Positions 46,294 through 55,770 of a stretch of 64,000 nt of DNA are shown piece after piece. The notes under the pieces are model-generated. The model ran no database searches, had not been told where the DNA came from, and saw nothing but the letters and a program-made list of their open reading frames with translations. The translations under genes and the position numbers were made by a program. The first letter of the stretch is position 1; the number at the start of each line of letters is the position of its first letter. Source of the stretch: Pseudomonas rhizophila (GTDB lineage Bacteria > Pseudomonadota > Gammaproteobacteria > Pseudomonadales > Pseudomonadaceae); the NCBI RefSeq assembly GCF_003033885.1, contig NZ_CP024081.1, forward strand, positions 1,337,898 to 1,401,897. Reading direction: 5' to 3'.

Positions 46294-47741
46294 CCACTGT
46301 AATGGTGCAGGGCACCACGTCCGATGCCGGCAAAAGCACTCTCGTCACGGCGTTGTGCCGCTGGGTCAGGCGTCAGGGGGTGAGCGTGGTGCCGTTCAAA
46401 CCACAGAACATGGCACTCAACAGCGCGGTAACGGCCGATGGCGGTGAAATCGGCCGTGCCCAGGCCGTGCAGGCCCAGGCGGCCGGTCTCCAACCGCATA
46501 CCGACATGAACCCGGTGCTGCTCAAGCCCAACAGCGACACCGGCGCCCAGGTCATTATCCATGGCCGCGCCGTCACCACCATGAATGCCGTGGCCTATCA
46601 CGATTACAAAGCCATCGCGATGCAAGCGGTGCTGGCCTCCCACGAACGTTTGAGCGCGGCGTATCCGGTGGTGATGGTGGAGGGCGCGGGTTCCCCGGCG
46701 GAGATCAATCTGCGCGCCGGTGACATTGCCAACATGGGCTTTGCCGAGGCGGTGGACTGTCCGGTGCTGCTGATTGCCGATATCAATCGCGGCGGCGTCT
46801 TCGCCCACCTTGTGGGTACCCTGGAGCTGCTTTCGCCCAGCGAACAGGCGCGGGTCAAGGGCTTCATCATCAACCGTTTTCGCGGCGACATCGCCCTGCT
46901 GCAACCGGGCCTGGACTGGCTTGAGGCGCGCACCGGCAAACCGGTGATTGGCGTGTTGCCGTACGTGATGGACCTGCATCTGGAAGCCGAGGACGGTCTC
47001 GATCAACGGCAGGCCGACAAGGCCGAGCAGGTGCTCAAGGTAGTGGTGCCGGTATTGCCGCGCATCAGCAACCACACCGATTTCGATCCGCTGCGCCTGC
47101 ATCCGCAGGTCGATCTGCAATTCATCGGCCCAGGCCAGCCCATTCCCGCGGCTGACTTGATCATCCTGCCGGGTTCAAAGAGCGTGCGCAGTGACTTGGC
47201 CTACCTGCGCGCCAACGGTTGGGAGACGGCCATCCATCGTCACCTGCGTTATGGAGGCAAGTTGCTAGGCATCTGCGGTGGTCTGCAGATGCTCGGCCAG
47301 CAGGTCCACGATCCGCTGGGGCTGGAAGGGGCCGCGGGCTCCAGCACCGGGCTGGGCTTGCTGGCTTTCGAAACGACCCTGGAACACGAGAAGCAGTTGC
47401 GCAATGTGCGCGGTCGACTGGCCCTGGAAGAGGCCGAGGTCAGCGGGTATGAAATCCATGCCGGTGTAACCTCAGGCCCGGCATTGGAAAACCCGGCGGT
47501 GCAGTTGGATAACGGTCGCTGTGATGGCGCCCAGAGTCTGGATGGGCAGATTTTCGGCACCTACCTGCATGGGCTGTTAGAGTCTCCGGCGGCCAGCAGC
47601 GCCTTGTTGCGTTGGGCCGGGTTGCAGAATGTGCAGGCGGTGGACTACCACGGGTTGCGCGAGCGGGACATCGAGCGGTTGGCGGATCTGGTGGAGCGGC
47701 ATTTGGATACCGGGCTGTTGCGTGAGCTGTGTGGGATCTAG
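46290..47741 (+). CDS. cobQ: Cobyric acid synthase
   Basis: Amidates the b, d, e and g positions of adenosyl-cobyrinic acid a,c-diamide. The protein has 483 residues from ATG 46290, overlapping the previous stop. The P-loop is [31 protein letters not shown] and [15 protein letters not shown] are family motifs; the class I glutamine amidotransferase domain has [12 protein letters not shown] (catalytic Cys) and the His in YLHGLLES. Confidence 0.95.
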   Translation: MTTVMVQGTTSDAGKSTLVTALCRWVRRQGVSVVPFKPQNMALNSAVTADGGEIGRAQAVQAQAAGLQPHTDMNPVLLKPNSDTGAQVIIHGRAVTTMNAVAYHDYKAIAMQAVLASHERLSAAYPVVMVEGAGSPAEINLRAGDIANMGFAEAVDCPVLLIADINRGGVFAHLVGTLELLSPSEQARVKGFIINRFRGDIALLQPGLDWLEARTGKPVIGVLPYVMDLHLEAEDGLDQRQADKAEQVLKVVVPVLPRISNHTDFDPLRLHPQVDLQFIGPGQPIPAADLIILPGSKSVRSDLAYLRANGWETAIHRHLRYGGKLLGICGGLQMLGQQVHDPLGLEGAAGSSTGLGLLAFETTLEHEKQLRNVRGRLALEEAEVSGYEIHAGVTSGPALENPAVQLDNGRCDGAQSLDGQIFGTYLHGLLESPAASSALLRWAGLQNVQAVDYHGLRERDIERLADLVERHLDTGLLRELCGI

Positions 47742-47754
47742 GGTGGCTGCACTG

Positions 47755-47840
47755 GCCTCATCGCGAGCAGGCTCGCTTCCACAAGGGACTTGTATGCATC
47801 GCACAACCACTGTGGGAGCGAGCCTGCTCGCGATGAAGCC
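47755..47840. repeat. REPIN within the cobalamin operon, GAGC family
   Basis: Inverted pair of REP units between cobQ and cobU; the only spacing over 20 nt in the operon. It could act as a partial transcript stabiliser or attenuator. Confidence 0.92.
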
Positions 47841-47874
47841 GGCAGCAACACCGCCAATTTGAAAGGTAAAAAAC

Positions 47875-48396
47875 ATGCTGCAACTGATCCTCGGCGGCGC
47901 CCGCTCCGGTAAGAGTCGCCTGGCCGAAAAGCTCGCCACAGACAGCCGATTGCCCGTTACCTACATCGCCACCAGCCAACCCCTGGACGGCGAGATGAAC
48001 GAACGGGTCGCCCAACACCGCGCTCGCCGTCCGGCCGAATGGGCGCTGGTGGAGGAGCCGTTGGCCCTGGCGCGGGTGCTGCGCGATAACGCCGGTTCAG
48101 GGCAATGCCTGTTGGTGGATTGCCTGACCCTGTGGCTGACCAATCTGCTGATGCTCGACAACCTCGAGCAGTTGACGGCCGAGCGTGACGCTTTGCTGGA
48201 GTGCGTTGGCGCGCTGCCGGGCGAAATCATTTTTGTCAGCAACGAGACCGGAATGGGTGTCGTGCCGCTGGGCGAGTTGACTCGCCGTTATGTCGATGAA
48301 GCCGGTTGGCTGCATCAAGCTTTGGCCGAACGTTGCCAGCGCGTCGTGCTGACCGTTGCCGGCTTGCCCCTGACTCTCAAAGGTACTGCGTTATGA
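47875..48396 (+). CDS. cobU: Adenosylcobinamide kinase / guanylyltransferase
   Basis: Phosphorylates adenosylcobinamide and transfers GMP. The protein has 173 residues from ATG 47875. The P-loop is [15 protein letters not shown]; the guanylation region has [15 protein letters not shown], and [12 protein letters not shown] is family-specific. Called cobP in P. denitrificans. It overlaps cobT by 4 nt. Confidence 0.94.
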   Translation: MLQLILGGARSGKSRLAEKLATDSRLPVTYIATSQPLDGEMNERVAQHRARRPAEWALVEEPLALARVLRDNAGSGQCLLVDCLTLWLTNLLMLDNLEQLTAERDALLECVGALPGEIIFVSNETGMGVVPLGELTRRYVDEAGWLHQALAERCQRVVLTVAGLPLTLKGTAL

Positions 48397-49448
48397 ATCA
48401 TCGCTGGTGGCTGGACCCGTGCAAGCCCCTCGACACCCAGGCCCTGGAGCAGGCCGCGGTTCGTCAGCAACAACTGACCAAACCGGCCGGTTCCCTGGGG
48501 CGACTCGAGGCAGTGGCGGTGCAACTGGCGGGTTTGCAAGGGCAGGTCAAGCCGAGCCTGGATCAACTCTGGATCGCAATTTTCGCAGGTGATCATGGTG
48601 TGGTGGCCGAAGGCGTATCGGCCTATCCCCAGGAAGTCACCGGGCAGATGCTCCTCAATTTCGTCAGCGGCGGCGCGGCGATCAGTGTACTGGCGCGGCA
48701 ACTGGGCGCCTCGTTGGAAGTGGTTGACCTGGGCACTGTGACGCCTTCGCTGGCGCTACCCGGTGTGCGGCATCTGAACGTGGGGCCAGGTACCGCGAAT
48801 TTCGTGCAGGGGCCGGCGATGACCGTGACCCAAGGCGAGCAGGCATTGCTGGCCGGACGTGACAGTGTGTTGCGTGCTGTCGCCGCCGGAACGCAGCTGT
48901 TCATCGGCGGCGAAATGGGCATCGGCAACACCACGGCGGCCAGTGCCCTGGCCTGTGCCTTGCTTGACTGCCCGGTGACTCACCTGGTCGGGCCGGGCAC
49001 CGGGCTGGACGCCGCGGGTGTCAGCCGCAAGGCTCAAGTCATCGAGCGCGCCCTGGCGTTGCACGGTGCACAGCGTAACGATCCACTGCAAACACTGTTC
49101 AACCTGGGCGGGTTTGAAATCGCAGCGTTGGCTGGCGCGTATCTGGCCTGCGCCCAGCAGGGCGTTGCGGTGCTGGTGGATGGTTTCATCTGCAGCGTCG
49201 CAGCACTGGTGGCGGTGCGTCTCAATCCTCAATGCAGGCAATGGCTGTTGTTCGGCCATCGCGGTGCCGAGCCGGGGCATCGGCACGTTCTGGAAACACT
49301 CGGCGCTGAGCCGCTCATGGACCTGGGCCTGCGCCTGGGTGAGGGCAGTGGTGCGGCGTTGGCGGTGCCGCTGTTGCGCCTGGCGTGTGATCTTCACGGG
49401 CAGATGGCGACGTTTGCCGAAGCGGCTGTGGCGGATCGCCCGGCATGA
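48393..49448 (+). CDS. cobT: Nicotinate-nucleotide-DMB phosphoribosyltransferase
   Basis: Makes alpha-ribazole 5'-phosphate from NaMN and DMB. The protein has 351 residues from ATG 48393, overlapping the cobU stop. Family motifs: [42 protein letters not shown] and the catalytic Glu region [13 protein letters not shown]. This is the DMB-using partner of the bluB gene in the same operon. Confidence 0.95.
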   Translation: MNHRWWLDPCKPLDTQALEQAAVRQQQLTKPAGSLGRLEAVAVQLAGLQGQVKPSLDQLWIAIFAGDHGVVAEGVSAYPQEVTGQMLLNFVSGGAAISVLARQLGASLEVVDLGTVTPSLALPGVRHLNVGPGTANFVQGPAMTVTQGEQALLAGRDSVLRAVAAGTQLFIGGEMGIGNTTAASALACALLDCPVTHLVGPGTGLDAAGVSRKAQVIERALALHGAQRNDPLQTLFNLGGFEIAALAGAYLACAQQGVAVLVDGFICSVAALVAVRLNPQCRQWLLFGHRGAEPGHRHVLETLGAEPLMDLGLRLGEGSGAALAVPLLRLACDLHGQMATFAEAAVADRPA

Positions 49449-50020
49449 CTTTGCACCTGGACCTGCTGCGCCACGGCGAGACCGAACTGGGCGGCGGGCT
49501 GCGTGGCAGCCTCGACGATGCCTTGACGGACAGGGGCTGGCAGCAGATGCGCGAGGCGGTCGCGGCGCGCGGGCCCTGGGATCGGCTGGTGAGTTCGCCG
49601 TTGCAGCGTTGCGCCCGTTTCACTGAGCAACTCGGCGTCCAGCTCGATGTGCCGGTGCACCTGGACAAGGGTCTGCAGGAGCTGCATTTCGGCGCCTGGG
49701 AAGGCTGCAGCGCGGCGGCGTTGATGGACACCGACGCCGAGGCGCTGGGCCGCTTTTGGGCCGATCCCTACGCATTCACCCCGCCAGACGGCGAGCCGGT
49801 GCTGGAGTTTTCGAAGCGAGTCCTGGCGGCGGTTGAACGCCTGAGGACCGCGTATGCAGGGCAGCGCGTATTGCTGGTCAGCCATGGCGGGGTGATGCGC
49901 TTGCTGCTGGCGCGAGCCCGGGGTCTGCCTCGGGAGCAGTTGCTCAATGTAGAAGTGGCTCATGGCGCGCTGTTTTCTCTTCGGGTGTCGCCTGGTTCGG
50001 TGTTGAAGGAAGAGGGCTGA
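49445..50020 (+). CDS. cobC: Alpha-ribazole phosphatase, histidine phosphatase family
   Basis: Dephosphorylates alpha-ribazole phosphate (or adenosylcobalamin 5'-phosphate). The protein has 191 residues from ATG 49445, overlapping the cobT stop. The phosphoglycerate-mutase type RHG motif is [11 protein letters not shown] (His near residue 9), with Glu in [11 protein letters not shown] and the second His in [13 protein letters not shown]. Its place between cobT and cobS supports the name. The Salmonella symbol cobC is used; do not confuse it with the decarboxylase upstream. Confidence 0.88.
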   Translation: MTLHLDLLRHGETELGGGLRGSLDDALTDRGWQQMREAVAARGPWDRLVSSPLQRCARFTEQLGVQLDVPVHLDKGLQELHFGAWEGCSAAALMDTDAEALGRFWADPYAFTPPDGEPVLEFSKRVLAAVERLRTAYAGQRVLLVSHGGVMRLLLARARGLPREQLLNVEVAHGALFSLRVSPGSVLKEEG

Positions 50021-50022
50021 AG

Positions 50023-50760
50023 ATGCTGGCGTTCTGGATCGCCTTGCAGTTCCTGAGCAGCCTGCCGGTTCGCTTGCCGGGCATGCCTGAGCCTGCGCAG
50101 TTGGGGCGTTCGTTGCTGTTTTATCCGCTGGTAGGTCTGTTGTTCGGAGGCTTGTTGTGGGGGCTTGATGCCCTGTTGCTTGGCACGCCGCTGCTGCTCC
50201 ATGGAGCCCTGTTGCTCACCGCTTGGGTGCTGCTTAGCGGCGGCCTGCACCTGGACGGGCTGGCCGACAGCGCGGATGCCTGGCTCGGCGGTTTTGGCGA
50301 TCGCGAGCGTACGCTGCTGATCATGAAAGACCCTCGCAGCGGGCCGATTGCGGTGATTACGCTGGTGTTGGTGCTGCTGCTCAAATTCGCCGCATTGCTG
50401 GCCCTGATCGAGCAGCGACAAACCCTGGCATTGATCATCGTGCCGGTGTTGGGGCGTGGCGCGTTGCTGGGGTTATTCCTGACCACCCCATACGTGCGTG
50501 CCGGCGGGTTAGGGCAGGCGCTCGCCGACCATCTGCCGCGCCACAGCGGCTGGCAGGTATTGCTGGCCTGTGCGCTAGGGGGCCTGCTGGTGGCGGGCTG
50601 GGTCGGGGTATCGGCGCTGGTCATCGCTCTAACGGTATTTATCGGGTTGCGCCAGATGATGTTGCGCAGGCTGGGAGGGTGTACCGGGGATACGGCAGGC
50701 GCCTTGCTGGAGCTGCTTGAAATGGTGGTGTTGGTGGGGCTGGTGCTGATCTGGAATTGA
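50023..50760 (+). CDS. cobS: Adenosylcobinamide-GDP ribazoletransferase (cobalamin synthase)
   Basis: Integral membrane enzyme that joins alpha-ribazole to AdoCbi-GDP. The protein has 245 residues from ATG 50023, two nt after the cobC stop. It has six or so membrane helices and the metal-binding GGLHLDGLADSADAW and KDPRSGPIAV motifs. Called cobV in P. denitrificans. It is the last gene of the operon. Confidence 0.95.
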   Translation: MLAFWIALQFLSSLPVRLPGMPEPAQLGRSLLFYPLVGLLFGGLLWGLDALLLGTPLLLHGALLLTAWVLLSGGLHLDGLADSADAWLGGFGDRERTLLIMKDPRSGPIAVITLVLVLLLKFAALLALIEQRQTLALIIVPVLGRGALLGLFLTTPYVRAGGLGQALADHLPRHSGWQVLLACALGGLLVAGWVGVSALVIALTVFIGLRQMMLRRLGGCTGDTAGALLELLEMVVLVGLVLIWN

Positions 50761-50826
50761 GCGCTACCTGTCTGGCTGGGGATTCAGTTTGAAATTTCCT
50801 GAATTAAAATTTGCATTCCCTTAATC

Positions 50827-50842
50827 GCGGGTATATACACGC
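50827..50842. promoter_or_regulatory. MarR operator 1 (autoregulatory)
   Basis: GCGGGTATATACACGC is a near-perfect palindrome, with one mismatched pair, ending 3 bp before the marR start codon. It holds a TATATA that could be the -10 hexamer, with TTGCAT at 50811 as -35 (15-bp spacing). The same core recurs upstream of the MFS gene. Confidence 0.75.
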
Positions 50843-50845
50843 ACT

Positions 50846-51250
50846 ATGCTTGCCTCCCAATGTTTGTGCATCAACCTGCGTCGCGCCGCTCGGGGCGTCA
50901 GCAGGTATTACGACGGCGCCCTCGACGGCTTCGGGATCAACGTCGCCCAGTATTCCTTGCTGAGCAACCTGGCGCGCCTGGACCAACCGAGTATCTCTTC
51001 CCTGGCCGAGGCCATGGGCCTGGACCGCAGCACCCTGGGGCGCAACCTGCGGGTACTGGAAGGTGAGGGGCTGGTGGCGCTGGCCGAAGGTGAAGACTTG
51101 CGCAATCGCATTGTCGAACTCACTGAAGCCGGGCATGCCCGGCTGGCGGCGGCGTTGCCGGCCTGGGAAGCGGCGCAACAACGATTGATCGATAAGCTGG
51201 GCGCCGAAAAGCGCGCAACGTTGCTGGCCTTGCTGGATGAACTGGCGTGA
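50846..51250 (+). CDS. MarR-family transcriptional regulator
   Basis: A 134-residue winged-helix repressor. The DNA-binding part has SISSLAEAMGLDRSTLGRNL (helix 3-4) and the wing LVALAEGEDLRNRIVELT, the MarR pattern. No Shine-Dalgarno sequence precedes the ATG at 50846, and the likely transcription start is within a few bases of it, so translation is probably leaderless. The MFS gene follows by 51 nt, past a second copy of the operator. Ligand unknown. Confidence 0.88.
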   Translation: MLASQCLCINLRRAARGVSRYYDGALDGFGINVAQYSLLSNLARLDQPSISSLAEAMGLDRSTLGRNLRVLEGEGLVALAEGEDLRNRIVELTEAGHARLAAALPAWEAAQQRLIDKLGAEKRATLLALLDELA

Positions 51251-51271
51251 AGCCGGTTCGTTCGAAGATAA

Positions 51272-51287
51272 GCGGGTATATACCCGT
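51272..51287. promoter_or_regulatory. MarR operator 2, upstream of the MFS gene
   Basis: CGGGTATATACCCG (51273-51286) is a perfect 14-bp palindrome sharing GCGGGTATATAC with operator 1. A GGAG ribosome site lies downstream, so the MFS gene has its own regulated promoter. Confidence 0.78.
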
Positions 51288-51301
51288 GACCGGAGAATAA
51301 A

Positions 51302-52510
51302 ATGACATCGATGTGGCGTACCTGTGGTTGGGTTCTGGTGGGCGGCGCGCTGATCCTGGCGTTGTCCCTGGGTGTACGGCATGGCTTCGGGCTGTTTCTG
51401 GCGCCGATGAGTGCCGAGTTTGGCTGGGGTCGTGAGGTGTTTGCCTTCGCCATTGCCTTGCAGAACTTGATCTGGGGCTTGGCGCAACCTTTTACCGGGG
51501 CGCTGGCCGACCGCTTCGGTGCCGCGAAAGTCGTGCTCATCGGTGGCGTGCTGTATGCCCTCGGTCTGGTCTTCATGGGCATGGCCGACTCGCCATGGTC
51601 GCTTTCATTGAGCGCGGGTCTGTTGATTGGTATCGGTCTGTCCGGCACGTCGTTTTCGGTGATCCTCGGCGTGGTCGGGCGTGCTGTGCCGCCGGAAAAA
51701 CGCAGCATGGGCATGGGGATCGCCAGCGCTGCCGGCTCCTTCGGCCAATTCGCCATGTTGCCTGGCACGCTGGGGCTGATTGGCTGGCTCGGCTGGTCTG
51801 CCGCGCTGTTGGCGCTGGGGCTGCTGGTGGCGCTGATCGTGCCGCTGGTGAGCATGCTCAAGGACACCCCTGCGCCGCTGACCGGTCATGAGCAAACCTT
51901 GTCCGAAGCGCTGCGCGAGGCCTGCAGCCACTCCGGCTTCTGGCTGCTGGCGGTTGGCTTTTTTGTCTGTGGGTTCCAAGTGGTATTCATTGGCGTGCAT
52001 TTGCCGGCCTATCTGGTGGACCAGCACCTGGCGGCCAGCGTCGGCACGACCGTGCTGGCCCTGGTCGGCCTGTTCAATATCTTCGGCACCTACACCGCAG
52101 GCTGGTTGGGCGGTCGGATGTCCAAGCCGCGCTTGCTGACCGGGTTGTACCTGTTGCGGGCGGTGGTGATTGGCTTGTTCCTGTGGTTGCCGGTGACGAC
52201 TACCACGGCTTACCTGTTCGGGATGGCGATGGGCTTTTTGTGGCTGTCGACGGTGCCTTTGACCAACGGCACGGTAGCGACGTTGTTTGGTGTACGAAAT
52301 CTCTCAATGTTGGGTGGGATCGTGTTCCTGTTCCACCAGTTAGGTTCGTTCCTGGGGGGCTGGCTGGGTGGGGTGGTATACGACCGAACCGGCAGTTATG
52401 ACTTGATCTGGCAGGTGTCGATCCTGCTCAGTCTGCTGGCGGCGGCGTTGAACTGGCCGGTGCGTGAGCGTCCGGTGGCGCGGCTGCAAGTTCAGGCAGG
52501 TGCGGCATGA
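51302..52510 (+). CDS. MFS transporter, likely controlled by the adjacent MarR
   Basis: A 402-residue, 12-helix major-facilitator protein from ATG 51302. The loop 2-3 motif is GALADRFGAAKVVLIGG; helix 1 has LGVRHGFGLFLAPMS, typical of the oxalate/formate or monocarboxylate-like MFS group. Substrate unknown; drug or organic-acid export both possible. It overlaps a 39-codon downstream ORF by 4 nt. Confidence 0.85.
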   Translation: MTSMWRTCGWVLVGGALILALSLGVRHGFGLFLAPMSAEFGWGREVFAFAIALQNLIWGLAQPFTGALADRFGAAKVVLIGGVLYALGLVFMGMADSPWSLSLSAGLLIGIGLSGTSFSVILGVVGRAVPPEKRSMGMGIASAAGSFGQFAMLPGTLGLIGWLGWSAALLALGLLVALIVPLVSMLKDTPAPLTGHEQTLSEALREACSHSGFWLLAVGFFVCGFQVVFIGVHLPAYLVDQHLAASVGTTVLALVGLFNIFGTYTAGWLGGRMSKPRLLTGLYLLRAVVIGLFLWLPVTTTTAYLFGMAMGFLWLSTVPLTNGTVATLFGVRNLSMLGGIVFLFHQLGSFLGGWLGGVVYDRTGSYDLIWQVSILLSLLAAALNWPVRERPVARLQVQAGAA

Positions 52511-52626
52511 GCCGCGTAGGCCCGTGGTTGATTGCTGCCGGTGCCGGCCTGCTGCTGGTGGTCGCCTGGTGGGGGTGGCATCAGGGCGGGCTGGCGTTGA
52601 TGCAACTGGGTATGGGCACCTGCTGA
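52507..52626 (+). CDS. 39-residue membrane peptide coupled to the MFS gene
   Basis: ATG 52507 overlaps the MFS stop (ATGA) and the frame ends at TGA 52624-52626. The peptide starts MSRVGPWLIAAGAG, has one strongly hydrophobic helix (about 7-22, GAGLLLVVAWWGW) and ends LMQLGMGTC. Too short for common gene finders. Coupling by the same 4-nt overlap seen in the operons here supports it; it may be an accessory to the transporter. I know no named family. Confidence 0.6.
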   Translation: MSRVGPWLIAAGAGLLLVVAWWGWHQGGLALMQLGMGTC

Positions 52627-52692
52627 GCGGTGGAGGCGCCGGGTAGGGGGGAGTAACGTCGGGGTCTGACGTGCTTTCAAGGAGATTGCGAC

Positions 52693-53244
52693 ATGCTGAT
52701 GCGCAGGTTTGCTGTACCCGCTCTGCTGCTGGCTTTGACCGGGCACGTATGGGCCGCTGACTGCCCACCCATGCTGGAGGGCTCGCTGCCCAAGTTGCGG
52801 GCCAAGGAAAACATCGATCTGTGCCAGCGTTTCGCCGGCCAGCCGCTGGTGGTGGTCAACACTGCCAGCTTCTGTGGTTTCGCCCCGCAGTTCAAAGGTC
52901 TGGAGGCACTCAACCAGCGCTATAAAGGTGACGGTCTGCAAGTGCTGGGAGTACCGTCCAATGACTTCAAACAGGAATCCAAGGACGGCGAAGAGACGGC
53001 CAAGGTCTGCTACGTCAATTATGGCGTGACCTTCACCATGACCGAGCCCCAACCGGTACGCGGCGCGGACGCCATCCCGTTGTTCAAGCATCTGGCCGAA
53101 CAGTCCGGGGCACCGAAATGGAACTTCTACAAGTATGTCGTGGACCGCCAGGGTAAAGTCGTCGCCAGCTTCTCCAGTCGGACCAAACCCGACGATCCTG
53201 AATTCATCCAGGCGGTAGAAGCGGCCATCGCCTCCCGCCCCTGA
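52693..53244 (+). CDS. Glutathione peroxidase family protein, exported
   Basis: A 183-residue thioredoxin-fold peroxidase from ATG 52693 with AAGGAG upstream. A signal peptide ends HVWA-ADCPP, so it acts in the periplasm. The peroxidatic cysteine is in [18 protein letters not shown] and the family's Trp/Asn in [26 protein letters not shown] carries the conserved Asn region. Periplasmic glutathione supply is uncertain, so thioredoxin-like reductants are as likely. Confidence 0.87.
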   Translation: MLMRRFAVPALLLALTGHVWAADCPPMLEGSLPKLRAKENIDLCQRFAGQPLVVVNTASFCGFAPQFKGLEALNQRYKGDGLQVLGVPSNDFKQESKDGEETAKVCYVNYGVTFTMTEPQPVRGADAIPLFKHLAEQSGAPKWNFYKYVVDRQGKVVASFSSRTKPDDPEFIQAVEAAIASRP

Positions 53245-53255
53245 TCGCCAGTCAC

Positions 53256-53295
53256 GAAAAAGCCCCGCCTCTTTGCAGAGTGCGGGGCTTTTTTT
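53256..53295. terminator. Bidirectional terminator between the peroxidase and FadL-family genes
   Basis: AAAAAGCCCCGC and GCGGGGCTTTTTTT flank a short loop, A-rich on one side and T-rich on the other, so it can end both convergent transcripts. Confidence 0.9.
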
Positions 53296-53334
53296 CGCTT
53301 CAGATGGCGAGGGGTTCAGGCCCGCCATGAATCA

Positions 53335-54618
53335 TCAGAAACGGTAGGTTGCACCGACACCGAAGCCATTTGCGCTGTTTTCGTATTCAGCGTTGTAGGA
53401 CTGGCCCAGAGCGTTGCTGTGATTGACGCTGACTTTCTCTTCCTTGAGATAGGAATACGCCACGTCGATGGTCAGGTCTTCGGTCGGGCTCCAACCTGCA
53501 CCCAGGCTGAAGATGGTCCGGTCGCCGGTAGGGATGCGTGGCGAGCGGTCGATGTTGTTGGTAGGTGACTGGTCGAAAGTCAGGCCGGTACGCAGCACCC
53601 ACTGTTTGTTCAACTGGTAGGACGTACCGATGGCGTAGGCCCAGGTGTCATGCCAGTTCTGTTCCTCGGTAATGGTGCCAAGGAACGCAGGGGCCAGTGC
53701 ACCACCGTTTGCAGGCGTGACGCCTTCGTTGTCCACGGTGATTTCTTTCAAGCGGCTCCAGCGAGTCCAGGTGCTGCCGGCATAAAGGGTCCAGGCATCG
53801 TTGAGCTGCTGGGTGACCGAAAAGTCCACCGATTCAGGTGTCGTGATGTCCAGCGAAGCGTCATAACGCGCCCCGCTCAGGAACCCGGCAGGAGTGCCGG
53901 CACCCGGGCTTACCTTGGTGTGGCCTTCAAGTTTGTACTTGACCTTGGAGTGGTAGGTCAGGCCAACACGAGTGGTGTCGGTCGCCTGGACCAGCACGCC
54001 GATATTGTAGCCATAGCCAATGTCGTCGCCCTTGATCTTCACTTCGCCATCGTTCGGTGAAAGCGGCGTGGTCAGGGTCGATTCCAGTGCGCCGGAAATG
54101 TGGTTGATGGTCGGGCCGAAACCGATCGACACCTTGTCGTTGAAGGCGTAGCTGACGGTGGGCTGGAAGGCGACGACTTTCACTTCGCTCTTGCTGCCGA
54201 AGTTGCGACCCTGGAAGCTGCTTTCATAATCGGTGATCAGGCCGAACGGTGCGTATACACCCAGGCCGAAAGCCCATTGATCATCGATAGGCTTGACGTA
54301 ATAGCCCATCGGAACGGCAGTGAACGGCACCATGTCGCCCTTGTTGGTGCCCGATTGGCTACCGCTGGCGTCGTTGATGTCGGTGGACGCGTCGATAGCG
54401 GCCATACCGCCCGTAACTTGCTGGCGCTTGAGGCGCGACATGCCGGCCGGGTTGCCAAACACAGTGCTTGCATCATCGGCAGAGGAAGAACGCCCAGCGA
54501 AACCGGTGCCCATGCCACTGATGCTTTGTTCGTTCAAGGCAAAGCCACTGGCGAAAATCTGCGTGGATGCCAAGGTAACGGCAAGGCCAAGGGTGGTTTT
54601 GAGCATCATTTTTTTCAT
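53335..54618 (-). CDS. FadL/OmpP1/TodX family outer-membrane transporter
   Basis: A 427-residue beta-barrel from ATG 54618 (TGGAG upstream). A signal peptide ends IFASGFALNE. The N-terminal hatch motif is LNEQSISGMGTGFAGRSSSADDASTVFGNPAGM, characteristic of FadL. The C-terminal strand ends in TYRF. The usual substrates are long-chain fatty acids or hydrophobic compounds. The terminator at 53256-53295 ends it. Confidence 0.9.
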   Translation of the reverse strand: MKKMMLKTTLGLAVTLASTQIFASGFALNEQSISGMGTGFAGRSSSADDASTVFGNPAGMSRLKRQQVTGGMAAIDASTDINDASGSQSGTNKGDMVPFTAVPMGYYVKPIDDQWAFGLGVYAPFGLITDYESSFQGRNFGSKSEVKVVAFQPTVSYAFNDKVSIGFGPTINHISGALESTLTTPLSPNDGEVKIKGDDIGYGYNIGVLVQATDTTRVGLTYHSKVKYKLEGHTKVSPGAGTPAGFLSGARYDASLDITTPESVDFSVTQQLNDAWTLYAGSTWTRWSRLKEITVDNEGVTPANGGALAPAFLGTITEEQNWHDTWAYAIGTSYQLNKQWVLRTGLTFDQSPTNNIDRSPRIPTGDRTIFSLGAGWSPTEDLTIDVAYSYLKEEKVSVNHSNALGQSYNAEYENSANGFGVGATYRF

Positions 54619-54762
54619 TGTTAGAACTCCAGGTGATCACCGGGGCGAAAATTACCAACATTTTCGTTTAAGCGCTATAGGCTGTATGGCTTGATTTAGA
54701 GCGGTTTTGTAGGACAATCAGACCAAATTCGCGGCTGTTGTAGGAACTTTCCAGATCTGACC

Positions 54763-55245
54763 TTAGCAGGCGACCTGATTCAGCGGCGAAACACAACTTT
54801 GCCAGGCGCAGGTGAAATCCCGCAGGCGCCCTTGAGGGTGAAATGTCTGGCGCCAGATCCGGGCCATGCCTAACAGGTCATCGGCTTCAGGAAGCGCGAG
54901 GTTCTGTTCCTCCACCAAAAGCCAGGCAATGGCGGTGGCGTAACGCAGATTGACGGTCAATTCCAGGTGCGGGCCGCTGAGAAAGGCGTGCTGGCTGGCC
55001 AGGCCCCGAACCAGGCTGGCTCGTTCCGGATCCAGAGCCAGGTAATGGTCCCAGAGCGCCCGGTGGCGGGGTTCGGGAATGCGGTACAGGCCGTGCCCGC
55101 GACGGTCATGCAGGGCTGATCCCAGGGCGGACTGGCTGGCGGCAATCCCCAGCAACAAGGATTCCGCCGTTGCACTGTGGCGCTCCAGGTACAGGAGCGT
55201 CGGGCGGATCACATATCGACACAGTTCGCTGGCAGCGATACCCAT
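54763..55245 (-). CDS. Conserved hypothetical protein, structural-toxin unlike; unknown
   Basis: A 160-residue soluble protein from ATG 55245. It starts MGIAASELCRYVIRPTLLYLERHSATAESLLLGIAASQSALG and contains many short helices; no signal peptide, no recognisable motif. Related proteins are present in other fluorescent pseudomonads as far as I recall. Ribosome site is weak (AGGGTTTT region). Function unknown. Confidence 0.65.
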   Translation of the reverse strand: MGIAASELCRYVIRPTLLYLERHSATAESLLLGIAASQSALGSALHDRRGHGLYRIPEPRHRALWDHYLALDPERASLVRGLASQHAFLSGPHLELTVNLRYATAIAWLLVEEQNLALPEADDLLGMARIWRQTFHPQGRLRDFTCAWQSCVSPLNQVAC

Positions 55246-55467
55246 AAAACCCTCGAAACGTGAAAGGGGCAGAGCCTGAAATGGGTGTGGGCTTGGCAGC
55301 GGTGGTTCGGTTCAGGCTCCGCCGGAAGCGGATCATGCCGCTTGACTTGAAGTGTAGTGTCATATTCCCGCTGTAAAGGACTGTTTTTAAAACATCTTCG
55401 CCGAACGGTTATAACCGTTATATCCCCCGGTGCTTAAGCCGTTGCGCTTTATCGAGAAATTCTGGGC

Positions 55468-55500
55468 AATAAAAAACCCCGCTTTTGGGGCGGGGCCTTA
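55468..55500 (-). terminator. Terminator of the 74-residue gene
   Basis: On the minus strand CCCCGC-CCCAAAA-GCGGGG is followed by TTTTTTATT, 23 nt past the stop codon of the minus-strand gene. Confidence 0.88.
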
Positions 55501-55522
55501 GGGTTTCAGCCTTTGCGGCGTA

Positions 55523-55747
55523 TCAGGCAACCAGTGCCTGACGGGTACGCTCGATCACGGCCTGCAGCGGTTCTGCGCTGGAGTACTGATCGGGGTACAG
55601 GCGTTCGCTGTGACGGGCGATGCCATGTTCGTTGACCAGCGTGAAGCTGAAGCAGCCTTTGCGAGCGGCCATGATCAGGCAGTTCATTGGGGCAAAAGCG
55701 TTGGTTAGGGTGCGGATGGCATCCTGTGTATGGATTTGAGTCGACAT
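55523..55747 (-). CDS. Small conserved hypothetical protein with a structured leader
   Basis: A 74-residue soluble protein from ATG 55747 preceded by AGGAAC. It starts MSTQIHTQDAIRTLTNAFAPMNCLIM and contains GCFSFTLVNEHGIARHSERLYP. No family recognised. It has a proper terminator, ribosome site and an upstream region of three hairpins (55771-55829), so it is probably a real, regulated gene. Confidence 0.68.
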   Translation of the reverse strand: MSTQIHTQDAIRTLTNAFAPMNCLIMAARKGCFSFTLVNEHGIARHSERLYPDQYSSAEPLQAVIERTRQALVA

Positions 55748-55770
55748 GTTATGGGTGTTCCTACAAATGA

